A DNA stretch of 64,000 bases from Sutcliffiella horikoshii (GCF_021991925.1 NZ_RXZI01000001.1:496001-560000), one strand, 5' to 3'. Shown: positions 10,192-18,564, counted from the first letter of the stretch. Numbers and translations are program-made. The notes: generated from the sequence alone by a model not told the origin.

Positions 10192-10231
10192 CTGGATAGA
10201 CAGCAACAAGTTAGTACGAGGGGAGAAAGAA

Positions 10232-10699
10232 ATGGATTATTCAATTCCAATTATGCCAACAATCAGTACGTTTTTTATTGTACTGAGTGCAATTTTTGTT
10301 GCGATAGGCTGGTATCTGATTATTAAAAGAAAGATTGAAGCGCATAAAAAAGTGATGTTTTTAGCAGCAATCTTTGCTATCATCTTCTTTATTATATATG
10401 CTTCAAGGACCATTTTTGTCGGAAACACTAGCTTTGGAGGACCTGATGATATAAAAGTGTATTATACTATTTTTCTTCTGTTCCATATTACACTTGCGAC
10501 AGTAGGTGCTGTGATGGGAATCATTACATTATGGACAGGATATAAAAATCGTCTGGATAGACACAGAAAGCTTGGGCCTATTACCAGTATTATATGGTTT
10601 ACGACAGCTATCACAGGAGTTGCCGTATACCTATTGTTATACGTTATCTATCAAGGTGGAGAAACCACATCTGTTTTCAAAGCAATACTGGGACTATAA
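10232..10699 (+). CDS. ctaM: DUF420 membrane protein, oxidase biogenesis factor CtaM (YozB)
   Basis: A 155-aa protein with four hydrophobic segments, fitting DUF420. B. subtilis YozB, renamed CtaM, acts in cytochrome c oxidase biogenesis, and S. aureus CtaM is needed for menaquinol oxidase function. The assignment rests on the DUF420 pattern (early helix pair, then KVYYTIFLLFHITLAT and the HRKLG loop) and on the position after ctaG. The start is supported by GAGGGGAG (10217-10224). Confidence 0.85.
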   Translation: MDYSIPIMPTISTFFIVLSAIFVAIGWYLIIKRKIEAHKKVMFLAAIFAIIFFIIYASRTIFVGNTSFGGPDDIKVYYTIFLLFHITLATVGAVMGIITLWTGYKNRLDRHRKLGPITSIIWFTTAITGVAVYLLLYVIYQGGETTSVFKAILGL

Positions 10700-10738
10700 A
10701 AAAAGGTGTTTGGACAAATGTCCGAACACCTTTTTTAA
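10700..10738. terminator. Bidirectional terminator ctaM / YtvI-like gene
   Basis: A long stem AAAAGGTGTTTGGACA / TGTCCGAACACCTTTT (one G-T pair) has an AAT loop, with A- and T-runs on the two sides. It serves both convergent genes. Confidence 0.93.
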
Positions 10739-10739
10739 G

Positions 10740-11798
10740 TTATATCTTAAAGTTCATTTTGATAATTCCTGCCTCACGGGCCGAGTTGAACGCAATCAAC
10801 AAGAGTGGACCGACAATGAATCCTAAGATACCAATCAACTTTAAACCTAAATACATGGCAATCAGTGTAGCTAATGGTGAAAGACCAATATGGCTGCCCA
10901 TCACTTTCGGTTCAACTGTCCTTCTGATGATTAGCAATACGACTGCTAGTATAGCCAACTGCGTCCCGAGACTGATATCACCTGTTATAAGGTGGAACAA
11001 TGCCCATGGTCCTAGTATGACAATTGAGCCGATAATCGGAATGAAATCAATGACCCAGATTATGAAGGCCATGAGTAAAGCAACCTCAGGGGCTATGAAT
11101 AGTAAACCTATAAGTGTAATGAAAAATATGATAATGCTCACTAAAAACTGGGCTTTAAAAAATCCGAAAATTACATAAGATAACCTGGAACTCATAAAGT
11201 GGACCTTATCTGCCGTTTCTTCTTTCAAATGTGAATAGAGGCCGGCTTTCAAGCGAGGCATATCCAGAAGAAACAGAAACAAGGCTATCAAGTAGACAAT
11301 GAAACTGACGAGATAATTCGGTATGTTGGTAAAGATATTCTTTACATTTTGGATATTGAAAAGGTCAGTTAAGTATATCCTCAGATCATAAAGCAATTTA
11401 TCTACCTGCAGGCTAATTTCACTGACAAATTCAGGTGGTAGGTCTTCAGAAGCATTAGTCATATCTTCCTGGAAATCCCTCCATACCCGATTCACTTCAT
11501 TTATGTAGGATGGTGCATTTTCTACTAGGTTGATTGCTTCTGTAATCACTTTAGTTGTCAGAAAGTAGCCCATGATTCCAATGCTCGTGACAAACATCAA
11601 AAATACGATAAAAACAGAAAGGTTCCTTTTTAGTTTGGCACGTTCTTGAATCAGCCTTACAAGAGGTTCAAGAAAAAGAGCAGTAATTAACGCAATGATA
11701 ATGGGAATGGAAACAGGCAATATAAAAAATGCAATTACGGCTATTACCGCAATGATGATTAGAATAAAAAGTGTTCGAATACTAAACAGCGTTGACAA
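10740..11798 (-). CDS. AI-2E/PerM-family transporter, YtvI-like
   Basis: A 352-aa membrane protein of the AI-2E transporter (PerM) family. It has two N-terminal helix pairs, a periplasm-sized loop (about residues 90-150) and a C-terminal bundle with WVIDFIPIIGSIVILGPWA and the GLSPLATLIAMYLG motif. Sporulation protein YtvI is in this family and has similar length, but the substrate is unknown. The frame is open to an ATG at 11822; however AAAGGAGA (11804-11811) directs initiation at TTG 11796-11798, giving MSTLFSIRTLF. Convergent with ctaM. Confidence 0.8.
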   Translation of the reverse strand: MSTLFSIRTLFILIIIAVIAVIAFFILPVSIPIIIALITALFLEPLVRLIQERAKLKRNLSVFIVFLMFVTSIGIMGYFLTTKVITEAINLVENAPSYINEVNRVWRDFQEDMTNASEDLPPEFVSEISLQVDKLLYDLRIYLTDLFNIQNVKNIFTNIPNYLVSFIVYLIALFLFLLDMPRLKAGLYSHLKEETADKVHFMSSRLSYVIFGFFKAQFLVSIIIFFITLIGLLFIAPEVALLMAFIIWVIDFIPIIGSIVILGPWALFHLITGDISLGTQLAILAVVLLIIRRTVEPKVMGSHIGLSPLATLIAMYLGLKLIGILGFIVGPLLLIAFNSAREAGIIKMNFKI

Positions 11799-12006
11799 TG
11801 GATGTCTCCTTTCTAATACCATACTCCTATATTAATTATAGTACGGATTTTATTGAAATAACAGTATGTAAGAAAATAAATATGTGTCTAGATCGTAATT
11901 ATGATTTTTTTGATAAAGAAAGGGAAATGGGAAAGATAAGTCATACAGGCACCATGTTTAGTGTATGCACATAAAATAATAAAACCACAAAAAGGAGGTT
12001 CATCAT

Positions 12007-12348
12007 ATGTTGGAGCTTAAGAAAAGTCAAACAGACATGAGTAATATGTTGCTCCAAACAGTCATATCCATATGTGTCACTGATATCGGTGGAATAAAAA
12101 GCCTTCCTCCAAGGTTGCTGGGTAAATTCTATTCCATACTTAGCAAGGATCAATTGAATAATGCTGTTATCCAATATGACATGGATAATAATATTATCAT
12201 CGATATCTTTATTGAAGTCGAATATAACCAACGTATACCGATGAAGGTTCAGGAACTCCAGCAGTTAATAAAAAAAGAAATTGAAGTAATTACCGGGTAC
12301 ACAGTAAAAGAAGTGAACGTGTACGTAGATGGAATCTGGGTTAAATAA
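12007..12348 (+). CDS. Asp23/Gls24-family protein
   Basis: A single 113-aa domain. It resembles Asp23/Gls24 proteins: an alternating beta pattern in the middle and the ending VQELQQLIKKEIEVITGYTV-KEVNVYVDGIWV. Members are membrane-associated or envelope-stress related, and exact function is unknown. An excellent AAAGGAGGT (11990-11998) precedes ATG 12007. It is monocistronic and convergent with the YugN-like gene. Confidence 0.75.
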   Translation: MLELKKSQTDMSNMLLQTVISICVTDIGGIKSLPPRLLGKFYSILSKDQLNNAVIQYDMDNNIIIDIFIEVEYNQRIPMKVQELQQLIKKEIEVITGYTVKEVNVYVDGIWVK

Positions 12349-12354
12349 ATTCCA

Positions 12355-12398
12355 AATAAAAAAGGTGACAGCAGGTTTTATACCAGCAAATCACCTTC
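12355..12398 (-). terminator. Terminator of the YugN-like gene
   Basis: On the minus strand, AAGGTGA...TCACCTT with an inner TGCTGG/CCTGC pairing is followed by TTTTTTATTT. The plus-strand side lacks a T-run, so it mainly serves the minus gene. Confidence 0.7.
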
Positions 12399-12412
12399 AT
12401 TCGCAGCTTGTA

Positions 12413-12769
12413 TTATTTTAATGCATCCATGCGTTCTTTCGCTTGTTTTAACAATGATTTAGAAGTGGAAACAACATTGGATGGGAATGTTTCACCTTCA
12501 CCGTATTCCACACCATGTGGGTAGTAATGTTTGCCTAAAAGCGGTGTAAGCAAGTTGATCATGGCATGGGAACCACCAATATCACCTTCTACTGCAAACC
12601 CTTGAACGCGAAGGTAAAATACACCTTCTTTTGTTTCGAATTTACGGTCGAATGTAACTCGCTCGTAATCCCACTGACCAGCAAGGTCAAAGCCTAAATC
12701 CTCAAAAATGTCCGTTAAACGGGATAATTCTACTTTTTCATTTTCAAAACCTGTATTTTCAATTTTCAT
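12413..12769 (-). CDS. YugN-like family protein (ylbA position)
   Basis: A 118-aa soluble protein with the YugN-like pattern: an early FEDLGFDLAGQWDYERVTFD segment, a central beta-rich part and an amphipathic C-terminal helix. Function is unknown in the family. Its place between ctaG-ctaM and the CBS gene corresponds to ylbA of B. subtilis, though I do not claim orthology. Start ATG 12767-12769 has AAGGAGTG immediately upstream on the minus strand. Confidence 0.75.
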   Translation of the reverse strand: MKIENTGFENEKVELSRLTDIFEDLGFDLAGQWDYERVTFDRKFETKEGVFYLRVQGFAVEGDIGGSHAMINLLTPLLGKHYYPHGVEYGEGETFPSNVVSTSKSLLKQAKERMDALK

Positions 12770-13006
12770 GTATGTACACTCCTTTTTCTATCTCTACATC
12801 TCGAAATAAGTATGCTCCCTGTTAATAATAGTACGAAAGCGGATAACTTTCAATAAGGAATAGAATAACTATCCTTGTCATAGAAAGTTTTTTGGAAAAA
12901 GTCATGATTTTGTAGAAAATGGTGAACCTAAGGATGAGAGAAGGGATACTCTTATCCTCCTCTATTTAATGAACTGCTATGTATGAATATTAATGGAGGT
13001 CAGATT

Positions 13007-13420
13007 ATGCAAACTGTACGTGAAGTCATGACAACAAATGTTGATTTTTGCACACCGCTTGATAATGTTTTTGAGGTCGCAACCAAAATGAAAGATCTAA
13101 ATGTAGGAGCAATTCCGATTGTTGAAAACAATGAGCTACTTGGAATGATTACGGATAGAGATCTTGTGGTTAGAGGGATTGCTGAAAAGCATCCCGGTTC
13201 CAATTCTGTAACCAATGTCATGAGTGACCACTTAATTACCATCGGACCCGATGCTTCTATTGAAGAAGCCGCTCATAAGATGGCTGAGCATCAGATAAGA
13301 AGGCTGCCTGTAGTGGAGAATGGAGCACTAATCGGAATTGTTTCACTGGGTGATTTGGCAATACGCGACTATTCCGATGATCAAGCAGGAGAAGCGCTTA
13401 GTGACATATCAGAAAAATAG
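13007..13420 (+). CDS. ylbB: CBS-domain protein YlbB
   Basis: A 137-aa protein that is almost entirely a Bateman module of two CBS motifs (about residues 8-58 and 75-128). Each shows the V...M...L.R.P VV...L.GIV..GDL pattern, for example LGMITDRDLVVRGIA and LIGIVSLGDLAIRD. Such modules usually bind adenine nucleotides, but no partner is known. An upstream in-frame ATG at 12983 exists, but TGGAGGT (12994-13000) points to ATG 13007. Confidence 0.88.
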   Translation: MQTVREVMTTNVDFCTPLDNVFEVATKMKDLNVGAIPIVENNELLGMITDRDLVVRGIAEKHPGSNSVTNVMSDHLITIGPDASIEEAAHKMAEHQIRRLPVVENGALIGIVSLGDLAIRDYSDDQAGEALSDISEK

Positions 13421-13433
13421 CATCTAAGGAAAG

Positions 13434-13462
13434 CTGGATTGTTAAAGAATCCAGTTTTTTTT
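13434..13462 (+). terminator. Terminator of ylbB
   Basis: Stem CTGGATT (13434-13440) / AATCCAG (13448-13454) is followed by eight T. Confidence 0.9.
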
Positions 13463-13500
13463 ATGTTCTGTCAGGCATTTGGATGGTTACGAATATTCTA

Positions 13501-13632
13501 TGTTGATGGTAGTAATGGGGGAAGACTCCTGCGGAAGGTAGCGCCTAATGGAGACCCCCCAGCATGCCAAAGAGGCTCCGCATGCGTCCAGTGGAAAACG
13601 GAGGCCGTTTTGGAATCAAACAGCGGTGGATT
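13501..13632 (+). repeat. GC-rich dyad repeat, copy A1
   Basis: A single module of the repeat family found at four other sites here. It has a TGTTGAT-like left end, GAAGACTCCTGCGG, GGAGACCCCCC, GAGGCTCCG and the right end AATCAAACAGCGGTG. It is more diverged than the other copies. It fills the ylbB-ylbC gap, so the 96-codon frame through it is spurious. No gene is seen between 13421 and 13787. Confidence 0.75.
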
Positions 13633-13787
13633 AACGGACGAACCTTTTATTAATTATGCTTATGAAGTATTCATTTTTTTCAAAAAGGGTATACATAGGA
13701 TAACTCTACCAGTGTCTAGTAAATCGTAAAAGTGGAATGAAAAGATTCCTATTAAATATAATGATAGAAAAGGGAGGGAAACAGTGG

Positions 13788-14849
13788 ATGAGAGGTTTAT
13801 TTTTCTTGCTATTTATTGCTTTTTGTTTGTATCTATTTGTAAATGTTGAACCTCACGAAATAGAGAGTTTCATAAAGGAACAACCTCTTAGCGGACAGAT
13901 TACTCCGGAAAAAAGAGAATCTGAAGAAAAAGCATTTGTTCAATCTGAAATTCAGATGAATGATAATATAGAAGGTTTAGCCTCCTTTGTGGGAAAAGAT
14001 GCGAATGAACTGCTAGATACTTTTGGTGACCCTAACCGAAAAGATTTATCTTCTTATGATTATGAATGGTGGATATACAACAAGAATCTAGAAAATTACA
14101 TGCAATTTGGTGTAAGTGATGGGAAAGTAGTGACCGTCTTTGGGACAGGAAATGAGAGCAAACATGAACTATTTGAAATAGGACAATCCTATGAATCATT
14201 GAACGAAAAATATGATTTTCCTGATAGTGTAACAGTGGATCATAAGGAAGGTTCCTATCAGTTTCAGCTGAAGCCTGAAGAAATGAAGACCCGCCCCTTG
14301 ATAAAGGTGGAGGATATTTATGTTCAATTATATTTTGACGATTTTGAACAACAGCTGTCGAGTGTACGATATATGAATGATGAAACATTGATCAAACAAC
14401 GACCGTACGAGCTTGTGTATAGAGGTCCTTTACTTGATGCCAAAGAGCTGACAGAAGAGGAGTGGACAAGGGTTGAAGAAGGCAATGCACAGCAAATCAT
14501 TGATTTTACCAACATCATCAGAGCCCGTTTTGACCTTGAAGCTGTGGAGTGGGATGGAGATACTGCTGAAGTCGCCTACTTACATAGTAAGGACATGAGG
14601 GAGGGCAATTATTTTTCACATACCTCCCCTACTAGAGGAACGTTGACGGATAGGTTAATGGAAGGGCAGATAACGTTTCGCCTTGCCGGAGAGAACATTG
14701 CTGCAAAATATGTGGACGGGGTTGCTGCTGTTGAAGGTTGGCTCAATAGTGAAGGTCACAGAAACACATTACTAAATTCTCGGTTTACTCATTTGGGTGT
14801 AGGTGTTAATGAGAAATATTATACCCAGAATTTTATTGAAACATGGTAA
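13788..14849 (+). CDS. ylbC: CAP-domain (SCP/PR1) protein YlbC
   Basis: A 353-aa secreted or membrane-anchored protein. It has an N-terminal hydrophobic segment (MRGLFFLLFIAFCLYLFV), then a CAP-associated N-terminal domain (about 60-200), then a CAP domain (about 230-350). The CAP domain shows ARFDLEAVEWD, HSKDMREGNYFSHTSP, ENIA and WLNSEGHRNTLLN. Function in bacilli is unknown. The frame opens at 13737, but GGGAGGG (13772-13778) supports ATG 13788, close in length to B. subtilis YlbC. Confidence 0.88.
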   Translation: MRGLFFLLFIAFCLYLFVNVEPHEIESFIKEQPLSGQITPEKRESEEKAFVQSEIQMNDNIEGLASFVGKDANELLDTFGDPNRKDLSSYDYEWWIYNKNLENYMQFGVSDGKVVTVFGTGNESKHELFEIGQSYESLNEKYDFPDSVTVDHKEGSYQFQLKPEEMKTRPLIKVEDIYVQLYFDDFEQQLSSVRYMNDETLIKQRPYELVYRGPLLDAKELTEEEWTRVEEGNAQQIIDFTNIIRARFDLEAVEWDGDTAEVAYLHSKDMREGNYFSHTSPTRGTLTDRLMEGQITFRLAGENIAAKYVDGVAAVEGWLNSEGHRNTLLNSRFTHLGVGVNEKYYTQNFIETW

Positions 14850-14861
14850 GAATATAGAAAG

Positions 14862-14895
14862 AAGACAGCCTTATTCCCCAGGGCTGTCTTTTCTC
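14862..14895. terminator. Bidirectional terminator ylbC / small membrane protein gene
   Basis: Stem AAGACAGCC (14862-14870) / GGCTGTCTT (14882-14890) has TTCTCTT on the plus side and A-rich sequence on the other. The stop codon of the minus gene lies in the loop. Confidence 0.88.
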
Positions 14896-15248
14896 TTGAT
14901 TGTAAGGATCTCTCCTGCCCGAAACAAGTCATCCTCCCACATGCCATGTATCCTTATCTCATCTCCAGGCATCAGGGAGGGGGGGCTATTGGACTCTGTA
15001 TAGGGCTGTTTGTAGACAATGTTGATGATCTTATTATTATTCTGTATCCGGATAATTGTGTCCTGGGTAAATAATTGATGGTAAAACCGCTTCTTTTCCG
15101 TATGCAGATCTACCACTTTGCCTTCCACCCTCGATTCAAGGGGGATTTCGCAAAGGTTTTCCCAACGTTCCTTCTGTTTGGCTGCCTCTTTTCTTGTTAT
15201 CCAATAAAAATATAAGATCAGAACAGGAATGACAATAGCAGTAACCAT
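14871..15248 (-). CDS. Small membrane-anchored protein, unknown
   Basis: 125 aa, not recognised. One N-terminal helix (residues 3-16, VTAIVIPVLILYFY) is followed by a basic charged stretch. The remainder is beta-rich and looks like a small OB- or SH3-like domain (SRVEGKVVDL, IIRIQNN, GDEIRIHG, AGEILTI). GGGAGGGG lies just before ATG 15246-15248, so the gene is well supported as coding. It sits 14 bases downstream of the thioesterase gene in the same direction and is probably co-transcribed with it. Confidence 0.65.
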   Translation of the reverse strand: MVTAIVIPVLILYFYWITRKEAAKQKERWENLCEIPLESRVEGKVVDLHTEKKRFYHQLFTQDTIIRIQNNNKIINIVYKQPYTESNSPPSLMPGDEIRIHGMWEDDLFRAGEILTIKRKDSPGE

Positions 15249-15262
15249 TTTCCCCTCCCTTT

Positions 15263-15748
15263 CTAACTTCTTTTGGGAATGACAAAGAAACTTCCGGTAG
15301 CATGTGCAATTAGAGTACCGTCACTACGATAGACCTTCCCTTCCATGACAAGCAGCTTAGAGCCTTTGTGTATCACTGTGGCCACACAGGTAAAATGATC
15401 GCCTACTCCTTTTGCTACATAATTCACCTTCATTTCGGTGGTAACAGCCGCCTTGTCCTCCGGAATCAATTTGAAGGCGAGTGTTCCCATTGCCGAATCA
15501 AGCAAAGTCGCCGTCAAGCCCCCATGCAATATGTCCAGGGAGTTTTGTAACAGTGATGTATTCGGGATTTCCATTGTTAACGTGTCAGGTTCTTGAAACT
15601 CACTCTTAATTTCCATAAGTGCCCCGATATGAGTACCGTTGACTCCATCTCTTTTCCTTTTTAGACTATGAAGGAATAAAGAAGCCACATCGCGCTCCTC
15701 TTCGGTTGCATCTCTTAAAAAATCTTCCCATTGCTGACTGATATCCAT
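15263..15748 (-). CDS. PaaI-type hotdog thioesterase
   Basis: 161 aa. The hotdog fold signature is clear: LDILHGGLTATLLDSAMGTLAF (HGG near residue 80) followed by VTTEMKVNYVAKG and a final ATGSFFVIPK. This matches the PaaI/YigI-type acyl-CoA thioesterases; substrate unknown. The frame extends to a TTG at 15772, but GAAGGA (on the minus strand just upstream) supports ATG 15746-15748. It forms a two-gene minus-strand unit between ylbC and ylbD that is not part of the B. subtilis order as I know it. Confidence 0.82.
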   Translation of the reverse strand: MDISQQWEDFLRDATEEERDVASLFLHSLKRKRDGVNGTHIGALMEIKSEFQEPDTLTMEIPNTSLLQNSLDILHGGLTATLLDSAMGTLAFKLIPEDKAAVTTEMKVNYVAKGVGDHFTCVATVIHKGSKLLVMEGKVYRSDGTLIAHATGSFFVIPKRS

Positions 15749-15886
15749 TCTCTTGTCCTTCTTTCTACTCAAAAGTCTATCTACATCTTAACAATGGAAA
15801 GCACGGAAGAAAAGAAAAATAGGCGAACGCTTTTTCTTTTTTACAATAAAATAAACTAGGCATATATGCAGAAAAGAGGTGAGAGA

Positions 15887-16288
15887 ATGGCAACTAAACA
15901 AAAACATCCAAGTATTGAAAAGTTCAAGGACTTTGTAAAAAGGCACCCTAAGCTGTCAGAGGAAGTAAGAAACAAGAAAAAGACTTGGCAGGATTTGTTC
16001 GAGGAATGGTATTTGCTCGGGGAAGAGGATGAGAGTTGGAAGAGCTTCCGGCAGGACGGTGCGGCCCAAGTTGATAAGGTTGACAAAGGGGCAAAATCTG
16101 ATGTTATTCCTCAATTGCTGCAATCATTGAAGAAGATGGATATGAACCAAATGCAATATCATCTAACAAATGTCAATTCAGCTATCGGAAATATTCAACA
16201 ACTGATCCAACAATTCCTCCCCAACGCATCAAAAGGAAGTTCTCCTTCCCAAGGAGCAAAGAATCCGTTTTCGTTTCGAAAAGATTAG
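15887..16288 (+). CDS. ylbD: YlbD family protein (putative coat protein)
   Basis: 133 aa, matching the roughly 132-aa YlbD family. Charged helical N-terminal half (HPSIEKFKDFVKRHPKL, WQDLFEEWYLLGEED), then a helical MNQMQYHLTNVNSAIGNIQQLIQQFLP segment and a Ser/Pro-rich end. YlbD is annotated as a putative spore coat protein, with little direct evidence. ATG 15887 is chosen for AGAGGTGA just upstream. ylbE begins 15 bases downstream. Confidence 0.85.
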   Translation: MATKQKHPSIEKFKDFVKRHPKLSEEVRNKKKTWQDLFEEWYLLGEEDESWKSFRQDGAAQVDKVDKGAKSDVIPQLLQSLKKMDMNQMQYHLTNVNSAIGNIQQLIQQFLPNASKGSSPSQGAKNPFSFRKD

Positions 16289-16303
16289 GAATGGATGAGA
16301 TAC

Positions 16304-16543
16304 ATGCGAAAAGATATCTATGAATACATTCAAAAAAAGAAGACGTTGAAGAGCTACTTAAGAGAACAGCCAGTGTGGTATCGGACATTGACAAGGAACC
16401 CCGAGAAACTGAATGACTTTGAATTATCTTCTATGCATTATTACAAGCAGACAATCCCTCATAAAGTGGAGAAATTTCAAAATTCCGTTCAAATGGCTTC
16501 CATGATGGTTCATATGTTTCAAACAATGAAAAACATGGATTAA
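16304..16543 (+). CDS. ylbE: YlbE-like protein
   Basis: 79 aa, the usual size of YlbE. It starts MRKDIYEYIQ and has the family core LREQPVWYRTLTRNPEKLNDFE. Two in-frame ATGs (16295 and 16304) are possible; the second gives the family length and N terminus. It is co-directional with ylbD and followed by a terminator. Function unknown. Confidence 0.85.
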   Translation: MRKDIYEYIQKKKTLKSYLREQPVWYRTLTRNPEKLNDFELSSMHYYKQTIPHKVEKFQNSVQMASMMVHMFQTMKNMD

Positions 16544-16551
16544 TAGCATCA

Positions 16552-16588
16552 TTACGCTCCCAAATGTAGTGGGGGCGTATTATTTTGA
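16552..16588 (+). terminator. Terminator of ylbDE
   Basis: TACGCTCCC (16553-16561) pairs with GGGGGCGTA (16571-16579), then TTATTTTG. Confidence 0.8.
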
Positions 16589-16660
16589 TTTCGATTCGAA
16601 TAGAATGATACCTCCTTTCTCAAACTAAAGCTAAACAAGTATAAGAAAGGAGAATACGCA

Positions 16661-17086
16661 GTGAAAAAAATGGCAATTTTATTTATCTGTCTATTTACGT
16701 TGGTACTAGGTGGATGCAAGGAAGAGCAGCAAAAACCAGAGAGTGAAGTGGGTTCCAATGGGGAAGTGATGGAGGTACTCTCCCATTCAACCTTAACCAA
16801 ACAAAACGCTTTATCCATGACTGTTCATCATCAAATTAAAGGTACTAACATCTATATGGAATGCATCGTTACACCTAATTTTCACTTCCAGTCTACTGCT
16901 AGCGGAAAGAAACACGGAGAGGGACAGGTGGCAGTTTACCTGGATAATAAACGATGGGAAACTTTTACAAGTGGAGCTTTCATACTAAAGGGAGTTCCAC
17001 AAGGCAGGCATGAGATCAAGGTGAAGCTGCTTCATAATGATCGATCAGAGTATGGTATTGAAGAAGGCTTCCAAGTAGAAATCTGA
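16661..17086 (+). CDS. Putative lipoprotein, unknown
   Basis: 141 aa, not recognised. A signal peptide with lipobox LGGC (Cys at residue 19) predicts a membrane-anchored lipoprotein. The mature part has a charged linker then a beta-sandwich-like domain (YMECIVTPNFHF, GQVAVYLDNKRWETF, GVPQGRHEIKVKLLHND). The start is GTG 16661 behind AAAGGAG. It lies between ylbE and ylbF, where B. subtilis has no gene, so it is an insertion. The ending resembles small Ig-like exported domains, an impression only. Confidence 0.75.
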   Translation: MKKMAILFICLFTLVLGGCKEEQQKPESEVGSNGEVMEVLSHSTLTKQNALSMTVHHQIKGTNIYMECIVTPNFHFQSTASGKKHGEGQVAVYLDNKRWETFTSGAFILKGVPQGRHEIKVKLLHNDRSEYGIEEGFQVEI

Positions 17087-17156
17087 TTTCCCTTAAACAG
17101 AGCATTACACTTCCGTAGTAAAACATGGTATGATGGTCTTGGAGGTGTATTCCATG

Positions 17157-17606
17157 ATGATTGCTACTTTTGAGCATGTTCAAATGGTCGAAAAAGCGGA
17201 AGAATTAGCGAAGATGATTTGGCAGTCCGAACTTGCTGAAGACTATCATCGCTGTCTATATAATTTACAACATGACCAAGAAGCACAAGAACTTATACGT
17301 GCTTTTGATTCTATAAAAGAAAGATATGAGGAAGTACAGAGATTCGGGAAGTATCATCCTGATTATCGTAAAGTAACCCTCGAAACTCGTGAATTGAAGC
17401 GGAAAGTGGATCTCCACGAGACTATTCACGCGTTCAAGCAAGCAGAGGATGCCATCCAAAAAACTTTGGATGAAATCAGTGTCATGATTGGAAAAGCGGT
17501 TTCAAAGAACGTAAAAGTGCCTACAGGCAATCCGTTTTTCGACTCCATGACAAGCTGCGGTGGTGGCTGTGGTTCCGGTGGCGGATGTGGCTGCAAAGCA
17601 AGCTAG
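17157..17606 (+). CDS. ylbF: YlbF, component of the YlbF-YmcA-YaaT (RicFTA) complex
   Basis: 149 aa, the same length as B. subtilis YlbF. The helical family domain includes QRFGKYHPDYRKV and VKVPTGNPFFDSM. The C-terminal cysteine cluster CGGGCGSGGGCGC is intact. With YmcA and YaaT it forms a complex carrying [4Fe-4S] clusters that affects RNase Y-dependent mRNA processing, competence, biofilm and sporulation. GGAGGTG (17141-17147) precedes two adjacent ATGs (17154 and 17157). The second gives MIAT, matching the family, but either could be used. Confidence 0.92.
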   Translation: MIATFEHVQMVEKAEELAKMIWQSELAEDYHRCLYNLQHDQEAQELIRAFDSIKERYEEVQRFGKYHPDYRKVTLETRELKRKVDLHETIHAFKQAEDAIQKTLDEISVMIGKAVSKNVKVPTGNPFFDSMTSCGGGCGSGGGCGCKAS

Positions 17607-17618
17607 ATTGTTACCCAT

Positions 17619-17648
17619 GAAGCTGCACATTTGCAGCTTCTTTTTTAG
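17619..17648 (+). terminator. Terminator of ylbF
   Basis: Perfect 9-bp stem GAAGCTGCA / TGCAGCTTC with four-base loop, then TTTTTT. Confidence 0.93.
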
Positions 17649-17983
17649 GCTTTTTTCTTCAATCGGATACAATCTTCACACAGGTTACCACAGCAGAACA
17701 TCTTTTCCTGGGGTACATAGAACCGATGGCGGTAAACAAAAAGATTATCCTGACACCGAAAAAAATGAGTCTCCACCGTTACCTTTTTCTTGAACATCGC
17801 TTTTTTGGAACAAACATGTATAAAAGATTGCCCCTTCTCCTCCCAGTCGTAAATATGGTCAGAATCGATTTGCACATATAAAAAAGGAATGCCGGCTACT
17901 TTTTTACGAAAACAATGAACTACTAGATCATTTTTATTTAGTTCTTCCAGAAATGTATCCCAGATCTGCTCCAGTTCCACCAC
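17645..17983 (-). CDS. Small protein with C-terminal cysteine cluster, unknown
   Basis: 112 aa, not recognised. It is beta-rich with many aromatic and basic residues and ends in a compact cysteine motif (FCCGNLCEDC) plus a lysine tail, suggesting a metal site. The start is uncertain: GTG codons at 17989, 17983 and 17980 are in frame, and AGGAAAGG fits the 17983 or 17980 choice. It converges on ylbF and shares its terminator region. Confidence 0.6.
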   Translation of the reverse strand: MVELEQIWDTFLEELNKNDLVVHCFRKKVAGIPFLYVQIDSDHIYDWEEKGQSFIHVCSKKAMFKKKVTVETHFFRCQDNLFVYRHRFYVPQEKMFCCGNLCEDCIRLKKKA

Positions 17984-18126
17984 AAACACCCTTTCCTAAA
18001 CATTAGTGAAGGAATATTCTCATATTTCCGTTGCTTTAACTATGTCATAATATTTCCATTCATGCTAAACTATAAAATAATACGTTTGTATAAAAGTGAA
18101 AGATTCATGATAAAGGGGTAAATTCT

Positions 18127-18402
18127 ATGCTATCACAAAGACAAGGCATTGTCGTATGGCTTCATTCTCTAAAACAAGCCAAATTATTAAGACGTTATGG
18201 AAATGTCATATATATATCCAAGAAATTAAAATATGTCCTGTTCTATTGTAACAGCGAAGATACAGATTCACTTGTGGAAAAGCTGAACAGGCAATCCTAT
18301 GTGAAGAAAGTGGAGGTTTCCCATAAACCTTCCATTAAAACGCATTATGAAAATTCAAGACCGGATAAAGCGAAGGAATATGATTATAAAATGGGTCTAT
18401 AA
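18127..18402 (+). CDS. ylbG: YlbG (UPF0298 family)
   Basis: 91 aa with the UPF0298 pattern: RQGIVVWLHSLKQAKLLRRYGN near the N terminus, YISKKLKYVLFYC and VKKVEVSHKP. Function unknown. AAAGGGG precedes ATG 18127. It is followed by a reversed copy of the GC-rich dyad repeat and then a bidirectional terminator. Confidence 0.88.
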   Translation: MLSQRQGIVVWLHSLKQAKLLRRYGNVIYISKKLKYVLFYCNSEDTDSLVEKLNRQSYVKKVEVSHKPSIKTHYENSRPDKAKEYDYKMGL

Positions 18403-18413
18403 CAAGTTTTGTA

Positions 18414-18546
18414 AACGTTGCTGTTGCTTTCCGCAGTAAGACTTCGCTTGTTGATTGGCGACCGTTGTCTCTTTGCATCAATGGAGGTCTCTCAAGATTG
18501 TCGCTACTCACCGGCTGGAGGATAACCATTATGCTCCAATCAACAG
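18414..18546 (-). repeat. GC-rich dyad repeat, copy A2 (reverse orientation)
   Basis: Reading the minus strand from 18546: CTGTTGATTGGAG, then GGAGACCTCC-like, GCGAAGTCTTACTGCGG and AAAGCAACAGCAACG. It is a diverged full module between ylbG and its terminator, so it would be part of the ylbG transcript tail. Confidence 0.65.
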
Positions 18547-18564
18547 TTGGAAACAGGTTATAAT

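Noticed and set aside
13439-13729. 96-codon plus-strand frame between ylbB and ylbC
   Set aside because: It runs through the ylbB terminator and the GC-rich dyad repeat, with no binding site and no family likeness.
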